Position numbers and translations under genes: made by a program. A stretch of 64,000 bases of DNA from Methanoculleus chikugoensis (lineage in GTDB: Archaea > Halobacteriota > Methanomicrobia > Methanomicrobiales > Methanoculleaceae): contig NZ_FMID01000041.1 in the NCBI RefSeq assembly GCF_900095385.1, positions 1 through 64,000 of the forward strand. Reading direction: 5' to 3'. Numbering within the stretch: the first letter of the stretch is position 1; each line of letters opens with the position of its first letter. Of this stretch, positions 1-8,712 are shown piece by piece. The notes below the pieces were generated by a model. The model was not told where the DNA came from. It saw only the letters and a program-made list of their open reading frames with translations, and searched no databases.

Positions 1-59
1 TGGAACCGCCGGGCGTCTTCCCCCTCCAGGACAAGCCCAAGTTCTATCGGTTTTGCCAT
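1..59 (-). CDS. Conserved small protein, N-terminus only (cut by window edge)
   Basis: On the minus strand an ATG at 59-57 follows a strong Shine-Dalgarno (AGGAGGG). The frame stays open to the window edge and begins MAKPIELGLVLEGEDARRF. Only about 19 residues are visible, so no family can be assigned firmly. The start context and absence of stops suggest a real gene that continues outside the window. It lies just downstream of the recombinase gene on the same strand, 67 bp away. Confidence 0.55.
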   Translation of the reverse strand, partial: MAKPIELGLVLEGEDARRF

Positions 60-126
60 CTTCTTTCCCTCCTGATACGATATAATATCCCGGCGTACAT
101 AAAATAAGTTTCTCTTGCCCTCAGGG

Positions 127-1347
127 TTAAATCTCCCCACTATTCTTCATCGCCCGGATCCGTGCATCCACCAACCGCTGCAGCGCCTCCGGGGTAGCGC
201 CCACATCGGCCTGCATCGCGTTCATTGCCACGAGCTGCCGCTGGATCTGGTTGAGCTCTCCTCGTAGGGCGGCGTTCTCTTCCTGGAGCACGTCAAGGCG
301 TCCACCCACGACCGCCGCCGCCACTTCGTCCGCGACCCCGACACAGACGGCCCCCTCTGCCTGCAGGTAGTATTGCCGGAGCTCGTTCTCCGTATACCGG
401 ACATAGGCGTCCGTCAGGTAACCGTCGTGTCCCATCATCAGCTCCACCGCATCCAGAGGGATCCGCTGCGCCATGACGGTCCGGAAGTATTTCCGGCACA
501 TATGGAGATGGATCTTAAACCGGTTCGTCTTCGGATCCTTCTCATCCAGGCCGACCTTCTCCAGGGCGCCGACGAACCCCTCCCGGACCGTGCTCGCCTG
601 CACCGGGAAGAGCCGGTCGTCTCCCTCGATCTGCTTCTGCATATACTCTTTCCCGTAATGCTTGAGCAGACCGCGGTTCCGGTTCGCTGCAGACAGCATC
701 CAGTCTTCCCGGACGACCAACCAGTCCCGGACCGCCGCCGCAGCCTCCCGGGAGATGAAGGTGGTGCGGGGCTCGCCGTTCTTAGGGATGTGGCCCGGGA
801 TCGCGATCCGGGCCGGCTCCTCGTCGAGGTGGAAGTCCGCGAGCGACAACTGCAGGCACTCACCAACCCGCATCCCCGAGCTGATCAGCGTCAGGAAGAC
901 CGCCTTCGCCAGGAGAGGCATGTGCGGTAGAATCTTCTGGATCGTCTCCTTGTCGAACGTCGCCTCCTGAGTCCGTGCCCGGCGGCCTTTCGGGCCTCGC
1001 CGCTTCACCGTCCGCCACAGGTCGTCGTCCACCGGCACGCCGGAAAACTTGAAGAACTCCTTGACGATGGAGAGCCAGAAGATCGCCGACTTCGGCGGGG
1101 TTCTCGATGCATTGAGGGATGCCGCGAACCGCTGCAGATCGATCGCGGGGTTGTGATCCCCGGTGAAGTACTCCTCTGCAAGTTCCTCGTACCGCTGTGC
1201 CTCCTCAGGCGTGGCGATCTTGCCTTCCCGCACCGGACCGTAAATAAAATCGAGGTAGCGCCGCACAGCGCTACGATAGTTGGACGCGGATCGAGGGTTG
1301 CCCAGGAGAGAAGTGAACTCCTCGATCCGACCGACTCCAGTTCCCAT
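127..1347 (-). CDS. Tyrosine-type site-specific recombinase/integrase with C-terminal coiled coil
   Basis: A 406-residue lambda-integrase-family protein that would cut and rejoin DNA through a covalent phosphotyrosine. The catalytic set is visible: Arg in GMRVGE (about residue 160), a Lys in the IPKNGEPR hairpin (about 189), HMCR (282-285, the HxxR box), His in MMGH (307) and a Tyr in AYVRYT (315 or 318). The N-terminal 110 residues resemble a SAM-like core-binding domain. The last 60 residues (EENAALRGELNQIQRQL) look like a coiled coil, making it longer than XerA-type archaeal recombinases (about 280-300 residues). No tRNA, att repeat or phage gene lies beside it. It may be a domesticated integrase or an element remnant; the substrate is unknown. 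Confidence 0.9.
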   Translation of the reverse strand: MGTGVGRIEEFTSLLGNPRSASNYRSAVRRYLDFIYGPVREGKIATPEEAQRYEELAEEYFTGDHNPAIDLQRFAASLNASRTPPKSAIFWLSIVKEFFKFSGVPVDDDLWRTVKRRGPKGRRARTQEATFDKETIQKILPHMPLLAKAVFLTLISSGMRVGECLQLSLADFHLDEEPARIAIPGHIPKNGEPRTTFISREAAAAVRDWLVVREDWMLSAANRNRGLLKHYGKEYMQKQIEGDDRLFPVQASTVREGFVGALEKVGLDEKDPKTNRFKIHLHMCRKYFRTVMAQRIPLDAVELMMGHDGYLTDAYVRYTENELRQYYLQAEGAVCVGVADEVAAAVVGGRLDVLQEENAALRGELNQIQRQLVAMNAMQADVGATPEALQRLVDARIRAMKNSGEI

Positions 1348-1421
1348 AGATAACAGAGGGGGCAGGGTTATAATACCCTTTTCGATCTGTTATCCGCACT
1401 ACAGAGGTTGTTGTAGGGTTG

Positions 1422-2879
1422 TTATTTTGAGAGTATCGCCATGATTATCTTTCCGTACGCGGGCCTGGTGACCAGGATGCCGATCAGGACACCGAGTATG
1501 GTGATGATGGCGAAGCCTCTGAGGGTGGAGAGATCCATCAGCGCCAGCGGGAGCATGGCGATGACGACCGTCGCGGCGGCAACGGCGATGATACCGAGCG
1601 CCCGCCCGTAGCGTTTCATGTAAAGGTTCGGCGACGGAACACGCCCTTCGTGGAGAACCTCATCGGTGATGATGACAAGCTGGTCGATGCCGGTACCCAC
1701 CACTGCTATCAGACCGGCGATGGTGGCGAGATCGAGCTGGATGATGAACCGGGCGATTCCGAGCAGGATGATGATCTCCGCAAGGTTGGTCGCGACCATC
1801 GGGAGAACGATCGAAGGCTCGCGGTAGCGGTAGTAGACGACGACTCCCACCGTGAGCAGTGCGAGCAGCCCGGCAAGGGCGACCGTCGTTTTGAACTGCT
1901 CGCCGAGCGCCGCGGGAACGGAGCCGGAGCCGACGATCTCCACCTTCACCGGCAGTGCGCCGGCCCGCAGGTGGATCTGGAGCGTCATCGCATCTTCAAG
2001 CCCGGCGTCGCCGGTGCCGGTGCTCGCGGAGAGCGACCTGACCGGGCCCGACCGGAGCTGTGCCGGAAGGTCCCCGCCGAGGGGAGCACTGTAGACGGTC
2101 TCGTTGTCGAGGATCATCACGAGGTTGTGAGCGTTCGGGTTGTTGACCGCTCCGGATTCGATGGCAGCCTCCCGGAAGGCCTCCGCACCCGCATCGGTGA
2201 GCGAGAACCCGACGCCCCAGCGGCCATCGTAGTCCTTCTGCGGCACGCCGACGCTGGTGATCTGGTCGCCGTAGAGGACGTGCTCGGTCTCGTTCCCGGT
2301 TGTCTGGACCCGTATCTCAAAGAGGCCCTGGGTGCCGACAATCTCCTGTGCCGTCGTCATATCCACGCCGGCGAGCTCTATCCGCACGTACTGCGGGTAC
2401 TCACTCCCCGTCGGGGTGAGCAGGTTGATCCTCGCATCCTGCATCCCGAGAGCGTTCACCTTCTCGTTCAGGATCCGTTTCACTTCGTCTGCGGTGAACG
2501 GCGATACGCCCTTCTGGTAGCCGACGATCGAGGCGCCCGATTGCGCGAAGATCGGTTCGAGGTCGGCACGGGTGACGCTCTTCCGGATCTCGAGATGGTT
2601 CGCGTCGATCTGGATGACCTCGGTCTCAAGACCTGTACGCAGGTTCTCAATGAGGTCGCCGACCGATCCGTCGGTCGAGTAGGCCACGACCACGGACTGG
2701 AACTCCATCTGCAGCCATGAGCCGCCCTGGAGATCGAGGCCGAACTGGAGGTTCCCTTCAAGCCCTCTCTCCGGGTTCGGGGGGGCGAGGTAGATACCGA
2801 CGAGCGAGCCGACGACCAGCAGGAGCACCAGGGCGACCCGCCAGTCTTTGACGAGAGTCTTGATGGTTTCGCCGTTCAT
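1422..2879 (-). CDS. secD: Protein-export membrane protein SecD
   Basis: A 485-residue SecD. With SecF it forms the proton-driven accessory complex that helps translocate and release proteins through the archaeal Sec translocon. There is one TM helix near residues 13-32, a large extracytoplasmic domain beginning with the conserved FGLDLQGGSWLQ segment, and a C-terminal RND-type bundle of about five TM helices (roughly 335-480) with VGTGIDQLVIITDE in its fourth conserved motif. The gene overlaps the end of secF by 4 nt, so the two are translationally coupled. Length and domain order are normal for euryarchaea. Confidence 0.96.
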   Translation of the reverse strand: MNGETIKTLVKDWRVALVLLLVVGSLVGIYLAPPNPERGLEGNLQFGLDLQGGSWLQMEFQSVVVAYSTDGSVGDLIENLRTGLETEVIQIDANHLEIRKSVTRADLEPIFAQSGASIVGYQKGVSPFTADEVKRILNEKVNALGMQDARINLLTPTGSEYPQYVRIELAGVDMTTAQEIVGTQGLFEIRVQTTGNETEHVLYGDQITSVGVPQKDYDGRWGVGFSLTDAGAEAFREAAIESGAVNNPNAHNLVMILDNETVYSAPLGGDLPAQLRSGPVRSLSASTGTGDAGLEDAMTLQIHLRAGALPVKVEIVGSGSVPAALGEQFKTTVALAGLLALLTVGVVVYYRYREPSIVLPMVATNLAEIIILLGIARFIIQLDLATIAGLIAVVGTGIDQLVIITDEVLHEGRVPSPNLYMKRYGRALGIIAVAAATVVIAMLPLALMDLSTLRGFAIITILGVLIGILVTRPAYGKIIMAILSK

Positions 2880-3730
2880 CTCTTATTCCCCCGGAGGATG
2901 TACTCTTTCAGAATTCCGGCGTTCAGCATCCAGGTGTTCATCAGGTCAACAAAGAGCCCGATGAGGAGGACGCTCGCGATCTCGCTGATGATCTGGATCT
3001 GTCCCGCCGTGGCGACGACCCACATCGCGGCGATGGCCGCAAGCGTCGTGGTCGTCATGATGATCCCGGTCCTGAACGCGCCGGCGAGTTTTTCTTCGAG
3101 TTTCCCCTTGCGCTTCAGGAGGCGCGTCGTCAGCAGGATGTCGCTGTCGACGGAGTAACCTATCAGCATCAGCAGGGCCGCCGTTGTCCCGAGGGAGAGC
3201 GGGATGCCGATGATCTGCATGACCCCGGCGGTGATGGCGATGTCGGCGAAGGCCGCGAGGACGACCGCACCCGCCGGCACCACGCTACGGAACGCGATAA
3301 GTACCACGACGGCCATGCCGATGAATGAGAAGATCATGGCGAGAAAGGCCTGGCCCTGGAGCGTCTTTCCAAATGTCTCGCCGATCTGGTCTACCTTTGC
3401 ATCGGGATACCTCTCGTTGATGAGCGCGGTGAGGCTCTGGAACCGGTCATCGCCCATCGGGCCGAACTGGATGTATTTCCCATTGCCGACACCCTCACCC
3501 ACCGATAGGAGCGGATACCCGGCGAACGTTGCCTCGATCGTCTCTCTGCTGTCGGATGTGAAGACCGTGACCGCCGTTCCTCCCGCAAAGTCGATGCCCG
3601 GTGTCAGGGGCAGGCCGGTGGTGAGCATGGTGTAGCCAAGCAAGACCCCGGCAAGGAGGAGAAGGACGAGGGGCAGCGCTACCATCTGCCGCGGAGAGTA
3701 TTTGTTGATGTCATATCCGGAAAATTCCAT
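2876..3730 (-). CDS. secF: Protein-export membrane protein SecF
   Basis: A 284-residue SecF, first gene of a secF-secD operon on the minus strand; the ATGA overlap couples it to secD. The N-terminal TM helix (about 18-38) is followed by the family motif PGIDFAGGTAV, a short extracytoplasmic domain, and five TM helices from about residue 130 including the conserved GYSVDSDILLTTRL segment. It acts in the cytoplasmic membrane with SecD and SecYE. A TTTAA element about 30 nt upstream of the ATG (around 3757-3765) could be the promoter. Confidence 0.96.
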   Translation of the reverse strand: MEFSGYDINKYSPRQMVALPLVLLLLAGVLLGYTMLTTGLPLTPGIDFAGGTAVTVFTSDSRETIEATFAGYPLLSVGEGVGNGKYIQFGPMGDDRFQSLTALINERYPDAKVDQIGETFGKTLQGQAFLAMIFSFIGMAVVVLIAFRSVVPAGAVVLAAFADIAITAGVMQIIGIPLSLGTTAALLMLIGYSVDSDILLTTRLLKRKGKLEEKLAGAFRTGIIMTTTTLAAIAAMWVVATAGQIQIISEIASVLLIGLFVDLMNTWMLNAGILKEYILRGNKR

Positions 3731-4196
3731 GCTGTATAATTGTACGAGTGTGATAGGTTAAAGGGTTACTCCATGGATATACGGTGGAACCCGAGATTCG
3801 TCCGGATATTACTGAAATACCCGGTAGGAATGAGTTCCCGGCCGGGCACCGCAGGGGATACTTTATCGGGAGCGTTCCCTCACGCGGTATCGCTCCGACG
3901 CATGCACATCCCCGGTCGCACCGGCGACGTTCACGCTTCGGGCGTCTCGTCCACCTCAAGAAGGGGGTGCGGCATATGCGCGCCGTGGAGGCGGGCGGGG
4001 AACGGCGGCGGCGCTTAATCGCGATTATTTCCCGTTAAAAGCAGATCAAACCAATAATATCCGAAATCGCGGGAAACGGCGTCACGCGAAACGACATGGC
4101 ATCATTTCGTCAGACAATTGTCGTCCTCCTGGCAGAATGCCCGATTTAACGAATGAAAAGAAAAGATATATATAAAATCCCGAATCACAAGCACAT
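3731..4196. other. Intergenic region between divergent secF and DUF2551 gene
   Basis: The 466 bp hold the two divergent promoters. Open frames here (for example 3784-4038 on plus) are Arg/His-rich, lack a ribosome-binding site and resemble no known protein, so I call no gene. ATCGCGAT near 4018-4025 is a small palindrome with a related ATCGCGG half-site about 35 bp later; its role is unknown. Confidence 0.6.
4165..4178 (+). promoter_or_regulatory. TATA box of the DUF2551 gene (probably leaderless)
   Basis: GATATATATAAAAT is a near-consensus archaeal TATA element centred about 26 nt before the ATG at 4197. That is the usual distance from TATA to transcription start, so the mRNA would begin at or next to the start codon. 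No Shine-Dalgarno is present, in agreement. Confidence 0.75.
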
Positions 4197-4511
4197 ATGA
4201 GATCGCCCGGTGAGCTCAAAAAAGAGATAGAATCTCGACTCAAAGGTTATCTCTCACGTGACCGGGATGGAATCCGGCATGAACTGCTCAACCTCTTCGT
4301 CAAAGTAAAATCTCTCACCATACCCCAGATCTACGAGAAATTGCAGGAGCGGTTCTCGGTCAGTTACCACTCCATTGCGTCGATGGTAGGCATCATCGCA
4401 TCCCGTATCGGCATCCTGCACGTGAGGCGGAACGCGGAGGGGACGAACTCCATCTACGAGTTGAAGGATCAGTACGTGGACGTGGTGGCGAATATCCTCG
4501 TGGCGACATAG
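4197..4511 (+). CDS. DUF2551 family protein, helix-turn-helix-like
   Basis: A 104-residue protein matching the archaeal DUF2551 family, which is restricted mostly to methanogens. The central region, with TIPQIYEKLQERF followed by SYHSIASMVGIIASRIG, has the spacing of a winged-helix DNA-binding fold, so a transcription-regulator role is plausible but untested. The start is set by the leaderless TATA spacing. The gene stands alone: a T7 run follows the stop, and the next gene begins 54 bp later. Confidence 0.85.
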   Translation: MRSPGELKKEIESRLKGYLSRDRDGIRHELLNLFVKVKSLTIPQIYEKLQERFSVSYHSIASMVGIIASRIGILHVRRNAEGTNSIYELKDQYVDVVANILVAT

Positions 4512-4530
4512 TTCCCGGAAACCCTACCTC

Positions 4531-4537
4531 TTTTTTT
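4531..4537 (+). terminator. Poly-T terminator after the DUF2551 gene
   Basis: A run of seven T residues lies 19 bp after the stop codon, in the typical form of an archaeal intrinsic terminator. No stem-loop is needed or seen. Confidence 0.55.
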
Positions 4538-4565
4538 AGCCCCAGCACCAATATGAGAGACTACC

Positions 4566-4835
4566 ATGCAGAGCGATGTTGGGGAGCCAGGTCGATCACA
4601 GGGCATATACGTCACGGAGGATGTTCGATCGTATATCCTCCAGAGGAAACGCGACTTCCGGGTGAGCACATCCTGCAGCGGACCCATTCTCCTGCCGGTA
4701 TCGGTCAAACCCCCGAAGGCGACCGACCTGCAGGTTTCGATCGGTGACTATACCGTCTACATCTCAAAGTATCAGGCCCGCTACATCGATTCCATCCACA
4801 GAGGAATGATTCCTATATTCTACGAAGACTTCTAG
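4566..4835 (+). CDS. Conserved small protein upstream of archease (function unknown)
   Basis: An 89-residue soluble protein I cannot assign to a named family. It is followed after 3 bp by archease and then immediately by rtcB, so it is the first gene of a probable RNA-ligase operon. The sequence has ordinary composition, with a short beta-rich core (LQVSIGDYTVYISKYQ) and no metal motif or membrane segment. Tight spacing and good coding character support it as real. A role with RtcB is inference from position alone. Confidence 0.75.
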   Translation: MQSDVGEPGRSQGIYVTEDVRSYILQRKRDFRVSTSCSGPILLPVSVKPPKATDLQVSIGDYTVYISKYQARYIDSIHRGMIPIFYEDF

Positions 4836-4838
4836 ATC

Positions 4839-5246
4839 ATGAGCTTCGAAGAACTGGAGCACACCGCCGACGTCCTCATGCGGGTGCGGGGCGCGGACCT
4901 GGCCGAACTCTTTGCCGAGGCAGGCCGCGCGATGTTCCACGTGATGTACGGCCCCTGCGAGGAGAGGGGTGTCGAGCGGAGGATCGAGATCGAGGCGGAG
5001 AACCTCGAATCGCTTCTCATCGACTACCTCTCGGAACTGCTCTTCGTCACCGAGGTCGAGAACACCGTCTTCTGCACCTTTGACGTCGATCTCCGGGGCA
5101 CCCGGCTCTCCGCCGTCCTCAGGGGCGAGCCGTTCGACCCCGCGCGGCACTCGGCGGGAGCGCTCATCAAGGGCATATCCTACTTCGGGCTCGAAATCGT
5201 TAAAGAAGAAGAGGGCTACGTGGTGGAGATCATCTTCGACATCTGA
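4839..5246 (+). CDS. Archease, RtcB activator
   Basis: A 135-residue archease (formerly DUF101). Archease binds metal and helps RtcB form the ligase-guanylate intermediate, allowing multiple turnover in tRNA splicing and RNA repair. Family features are clear: EHTAD at residues 7-11, the LLIDYLSELLFVTE helix near 57-70, and GALIKGISYFGLEI followed by a C-terminal acidic strand ending in FDI, where the C-terminal Asp contributes metal ligands. The stop codon directly abuts the rtcB start region, so the pair should be made together. Confidence 0.95.
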   Translation: MSFEELEHTADVLMRVRGADLAELFAEAGRAMFHVMYGPCEERGVERRIEIEAENLESLLIDYLSELLFVTEVENTVFCTFDVDLRGTRLSAVLRGEPFDPARHSAGALIKGISYFGLEIVKEEEGYVVEIIFDI

Positions 5247-5255
5247 GTGATTGCC

Positions 5256-6692
5256 ATGCTTACCGGAATCAATAAGATCGGGGACCTCGAATGGGAGGTT
5301 CCTATCGGATACGTTCCCGATATGCGGGTGCCGGGGCGTTTTTTCCTCTCCCGGAGACTGGCGGAGACGCTCGAAGAGGGAGCCGTCCGCCAGCTCGCGA
5401 ACGTCGCGACGCTCCCCGGGATCGTGAAGCACTCGCTTGCCATGCCCGACATCCATTGGGGATACGGGTTTCCCATCGGCGGCGTCGCCGCGTTCGATAT
5501 GACCGAAGGGGTCATCTCCCCCGGGGGGGTCGGGTTCGACATCAACTGCGGCGTCCGGTTGATCACGACACCCCTGATCGAGGCCGATCTCGCCGGCAAG
5601 AAACGGGAACTGATCGAACGGCTCTTCGACGCCGTGCCGACCGGCGTGGGCGCAAAGAGCGCCATGCGGATCTCGAACAAGGACCTCTCCGCGGTCATGG
5701 TCGACGGCGCCCGGTGGGCGGTCGAGCGCGGGCTCGGCACCGAAGTCGACCTCGTCCGGTGCGAGGGCGAGGGAGCGATGCCGGGTGCCGACCCCGACGC
5801 GGTCAGCGCCAAAGCGCGCCAGCGGGGTTTGCCGCAGCTCGGGACGCTCGGCGCCGGCAACCACTTCCTGGAGGTCCAGGTGGCGAGGGAGATCGTCGAC
5901 CCCGAAGCGGCGAAAGCCTTCGGGATCGCCGAAGGGCAGGTCTGCTTCATGGTGCACTGCGGCTCACGCGGCCTCGGCCACCAGGTCGCGACCGATCACC
6001 TGCGGACGCTTGAGGGCGCGCTTCCGAAGTACGGGATACGTCTCCCCGACCGGCAGCTCGCCTGTGCCCCGATCGACTCCCCGGAAGGCCGTGCCTACTA
6101 CGGGGGCATGGTCTCGGCCGCAAACTACGCCTGGGCAAACCGGCAGGTCATCATGCACGAAGCGAGGAAGGTCTTCGCACACCTCTTCGGGATCGATTAC
6201 GACGAGATGCGGCTCATCTACGACGTCGCGCACAACGTCGCGAAGTTCGAGCGCCACGACGTCGACGGGGTCTCGATGGAGGTCTGCGTCCACCGCAAAG
6301 GCGCGACGCGGGCGTTCGGCCCGGGAGCGGAGGGCGTTCCCCGGCAGTATGCCGCGGTCGGGCAGCCGGTGATCATCCCCGGGAGCATGGGGACATCATC
6401 CTACCTCCTCCACGGCACGACGGCCGCGATGCAGAAGACGTGGGGGAGCACCTGCCACGGCGCGGGGAGAGTGCTCAGCCGGTCGAAGGCCAAGAAAGAG
6501 ATCCGCGGCAAGGAACTCCGTGAACGCCTCGCGGGAGAGGGCATCCTGGTGCGTGCCCACAGCGACTCCGTCCTTGCAGAGGAGGCCCCTGATGTCTACA
6601 AGCCAAGCGGGGAGGTCGTCCGCGTCGTGCACGAGGCAGGCCTCTCGAAGATCGTTGCAAGGCTCGACCCGCTCGGGGTGATCAAGGGGTGA
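5256..6692 (+). CDS. rtcB: tRNA-splicing ligase RtcB
   Basis: A GTP- and Mn-dependent RNA ligase joining 2',3'-cyclic phosphate (or 3'-phosphate) ends to 5'-OH ends; in archaea it seals tRNA exons after intron removal. All signatures are present: Asp and Cys in GVGFDINCGVR (about 92-101), GAGNHFLE (199-206), HCGSRGLGHQ (234-243), His in DVAHNVAKFE (326), RKGATRA (347-353), and CHGAGR with the guanylylated His near 401. No intein is present, unlike some archaeal RtcB. I prefer ATG 5256 (GAGTGA upstream); GTG 5247, abutting the archease stop, would add three residues. An intron-containing tRNA-Met at 14646 is a likely local substrate. Confidence 0.96.
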   Translation: MLTGINKIGDLEWEVPIGYVPDMRVPGRFFLSRRLAETLEEGAVRQLANVATLPGIVKHSLAMPDIHWGYGFPIGGVAAFDMTEGVISPGGVGFDINCGVRLITTPLIEADLAGKKRELIERLFDAVPTGVGAKSAMRISNKDLSAVMVDGARWAVERGLGTEVDLVRCEGEGAMPGADPDAVSAKARQRGLPQLGTLGAGNHFLEVQVAREIVDPEAAKAFGIAEGQVCFMVHCGSRGLGHQVATDHLRTLEGALPKYGIRLPDRQLACAPIDSPEGRAYYGGMVSAANYAWANRQVIMHEARKVFAHLFGIDYDEMRLIYDVAHNVAKFERHDVDGVSMEVCVHRKGATRAFGPGAEGVPRQYAAVGQPVIIPGSMGTSSYLLHGTTAAMQKTWGSTCHGAGRVLSRSKAKKEIRGKELRERLAGEGILVRAHSDSVLAEEAPDVYKPSGEVVRVVHEAGLSKIVARLDPLGVIKG

Positions 6693-7267
6693 CCGGCAGG
6701 ACGGGGCTGCTCTGGGACAACCCCCTGATCTTCTCGCGCCTCATCGAGGACTGCGGCGGCGCTTGCGAGTCGGTCAACCCGAACATGCTCGCATCTCCCT
6801 TCTGGCGCGGGAGGTTTGGTGCGCTCATCATACCGACGGGGTTTGCGAATCCGGCCTACTCGAACCTTCTCCCCGCTCTCCGGGCGGCAGAAGGCCGTAT
6901 CCGGCGGTTCGTCGAGAACGGCGGCCGGCTGCTGGTCTTCGGCGCGGGATGCTCGCGCACGGACGCTTACGACTGGCTCCCGTTCCCGGTGACCTACTCG
7001 TTCGCCTACGGTCCGCGTGCCGTCCGGTTTGCCGGGGAGGGGCCCTTCAACTCCCTTTTTTCGGGGTACGACCTCGACGCCGTCGAGTGCGACGGCTCGT
7101 TTCCGTCACACGGCGGCGAGACGCTTGCCGCCACCCCCGATGGCGAGCCGCTCCTCGTCGGGAAGCCGCTCGGCAGCGGGATGATCCTGGTCACCAGTAT
7201 CCATGAGTACCCGTCGCGTGAATTCCTGAAGGAATTCTCCTGCGATGATAGGGAAACATTATTTTAG
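6689..7267 (+). CDS. Uncharacterised protein with glutamine-amidotransferase-like fold
   Basis: A 192-residue protein starting at GTG 6689 and overlapping the rtcB stop by 4 nt. The pattern ALIIPTGF, then FVENGGRLLVFGAG, and a late GSGMILVTSIHEYPSREFL resembles the class I GATase/ThuA-like Rossmann fold. The usual GxCxG nucleophile elbow is not formed; the only nearby cysteine is in FGAGCS, out of register. It may be a non-catalytic binding protein. Translational coupling to rtcB suggests a link to RNA repair, but birA also follows, and some biotin ligases carry an N-terminal GATase-like domain. The function is not recognised. Confidence 0.7.
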   Translation: MTGRTGLLWDNPLIFSRLIEDCGGACESVNPNMLASPFWRGRFGALIIPTGFANPAYSNLLPALRAAEGRIRRFVENGGRLLVFGAGCSRTDAYDWLPFPVTYSFAYGPRAVRFAGEGPFNSLFSGYDLDAVECDGSFPSHGGETLAATPDGEPLLVGKPLGSGMILVTSIHEYPSREFLKEFSCDDRETLF

Positions 7268-7277
7268 ATAAACCGTG

Positions 7278-7721
7278 ATGAACAGTATGGATACGGCCAT
7301 GGATCAATACATCGTCTCTGCGTCTTCGAGCGCGCGCGATCTCATTCCGATCGTGGTATGTATCCACGATCTACTTGGTCGGCTGCCCGTTACGGCACGG
7401 TCCCGCGAACGCCCCGGAGTCAGGGTCGAGGACGGAGAGGTGATCGACGAGGCCTACACCGGCCCGATCCTCGAGGAAGTCCTGGCGGAGAATGTAACGA
7501 AGAGGGTCAGGCCGCCGAGCGGCCCGTACAAAGGCATCCCGGTGGTGGTGGCGCCGGTAAGGGACGAAGACGGCAGCGCAATCGGCGCAATCGGCATCGT
7601 CGATCTGACCGGCATCTTTGATCTGGCGGGTTTTATGGAGCAGAGCACGGTGATCCGGAGACAGGTCTGCGGCGAGGACCCGTGTCCGCTCCCGACCGAG
7701 TCGCCTGCAGCGAAAAGGTAA
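7278..7721 (+). CDS. DUF2111 family protein
   Basis: A 147-residue archaeal protein of the DUF2111 family. The conserved blocks ARDLIPIVVCIHDLLGRLPVT, PGVRVEDGEVIDEAYTGP, GPYKGIPVVVAPVRD and IGAIGIVDLTG are all present. The middle part resembles small sensory (PAS/GAF-like) folds, but no ligand is known. An AT-rich ATTTTAGATAA at 7261-7271 may be the TATA box, which would favour an internal start at ATG 7287 or 7299 (MDQYIVSASSS). The stop TAA overlaps the birA start (TAATG). Confidence 0.85.
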   Translation: MNSMDTAMDQYIVSASSSARDLIPIVVCIHDLLGRLPVTARSRERPGVRVEDGEVIDEAYTGPILEEVLAENVTKRVRPPSGPYKGIPVVVAPVRDEDGSAIGAIGIVDLTGIFDLAGFMEQSTVIRRQVCGEDPCPLPTESPAAKR

Positions 7722-8707
7722 TGGACATGAAGGATACGGCAATCAACGTACTGAAGATTCTCGAAGAATCGCCCGGCCCGGTATCGGGGGAACGGATTGC
7801 AGAGCAGCTGGGCATCACCCGGTCGGCTGTCTGGAAGCAGATACGCGAACTCCGGAGACTGGGGTATGAGATATCGTCGTCCCGGGCGGAAGGCTACCGC
7901 CTCGAGGAGAAGACCAACCGGCTCCTTCCCTACGAGATCAACAAGATGCTCCGCACACGGGTCATCGGGCGGCAGATCCGTCACTTCGAGAGCACCGCCT
8001 CCACGGGCTGGATCGCGAAGAAACTTGCCGCCGAGACCGATCCTGAAAAACTGCACGGCATGGTGATCATCGCCGAGGAGCAGACCGGAGGGGTAGGAAG
8101 GCTCGGACGCGCCTGGGTCTCGCCTGCCGGCGGCATCTGGATTACCATTCTTCTGAAACCGAAGATCCCGCTCGACCACCTCTTCATGATCACCATGGCC
8201 GGGTCGGTCGCGATTGCCCGTGCCATCCGCAAGGAGTACGGCATCAGTGCGCTCATCAAGTGGCCCAACGACATCTTTATCGGGGACAAGAAGATCGCCG
8301 GCCTGCTCCTGGAACTTACTGCCGAGGCGGATACCGTGCACTACGCCCTCCTGGGGATCGGGATCGACGCGAACATATCGCTCACCGATCTCTCGCCTCC
8401 CCTGAAGGATATCCTGACCTCGCTCCAAGCGGAGGTCGGCCACGAGGTCGATCGCGTGGCGCTGCTTGCCCGGGTTCTCCGGGAGCTCGAACTGCGCTAT
8501 CAGCAGCTCGAGGACGGCGAATACGACTCCATCATCCGCGAGTGGAAGAGCCTCTCCATGACGATCGACCAGCGGGTGGTCATCAAGACGATCAATAAGA
8601 CCTTCGCGGGAGAGGCGATCGATATCGACGCCCACGGCGCCCTGATCATCCGGAAGGACAACGGGAAGGTTGAGCGGGTCATTGCCGGGGACTGTTTCCA
8701 GTTCTAG
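7721..8707 (+). CDS. birA: Bifunctional biotin-protein ligase / biotin operon repressor BirA
   Basis: A 328-residue BirA that activates biotin as biotinyl-AMP and transfers it to a carrier lysine, and can act as repressor. Residues 1-62 are a winged-helix domain (VSGERIAEQLGITRSAVWKQ). The ligase domain has GGVGRLGRAW (123-132; the biotinyl-AMP loop, usually GRGRxGRxW), KWPNDIF (180-186, catalytic Lys) and KIAGLLLE (191-198). A small C-terminal SH3-like domain (MTIDQRVVIKTINKTFAGEA) completes it. ATG 7721 overlaps the preceding stop; ATG 7727 is an alternative better spaced from AAAGGT. The substrate is very likely the PycB lysine, and a matching operator lies immediately downstream. Confidence 0.95.
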   Translation: MDMKDTAINVLKILEESPGPVSGERIAEQLGITRSAVWKQIRELRRLGYEISSSRAEGYRLEEKTNRLLPYEINKMLRTRVIGRQIRHFESTASTGWIAKKLAAETDPEKLHGMVIIAEEQTGGVGRLGRAWVSPAGGIWITILLKPKIPLDHLFMITMAGSVAIARAIRKEYGISALIKWPNDIFIGDKKIAGLLLELTAEADTVHYALLGIGIDANISLTDLSPPLKDILTSLQAEVGHEVDRVALLARVLRELELRYQQLEDGEYDSIIREWKSLSMTIDQRVVIKTINKTFAGEAIDIDAHGALIIRKDNGKVERVIAGDCFQF

Positions 8708-8712
8708 CACCT

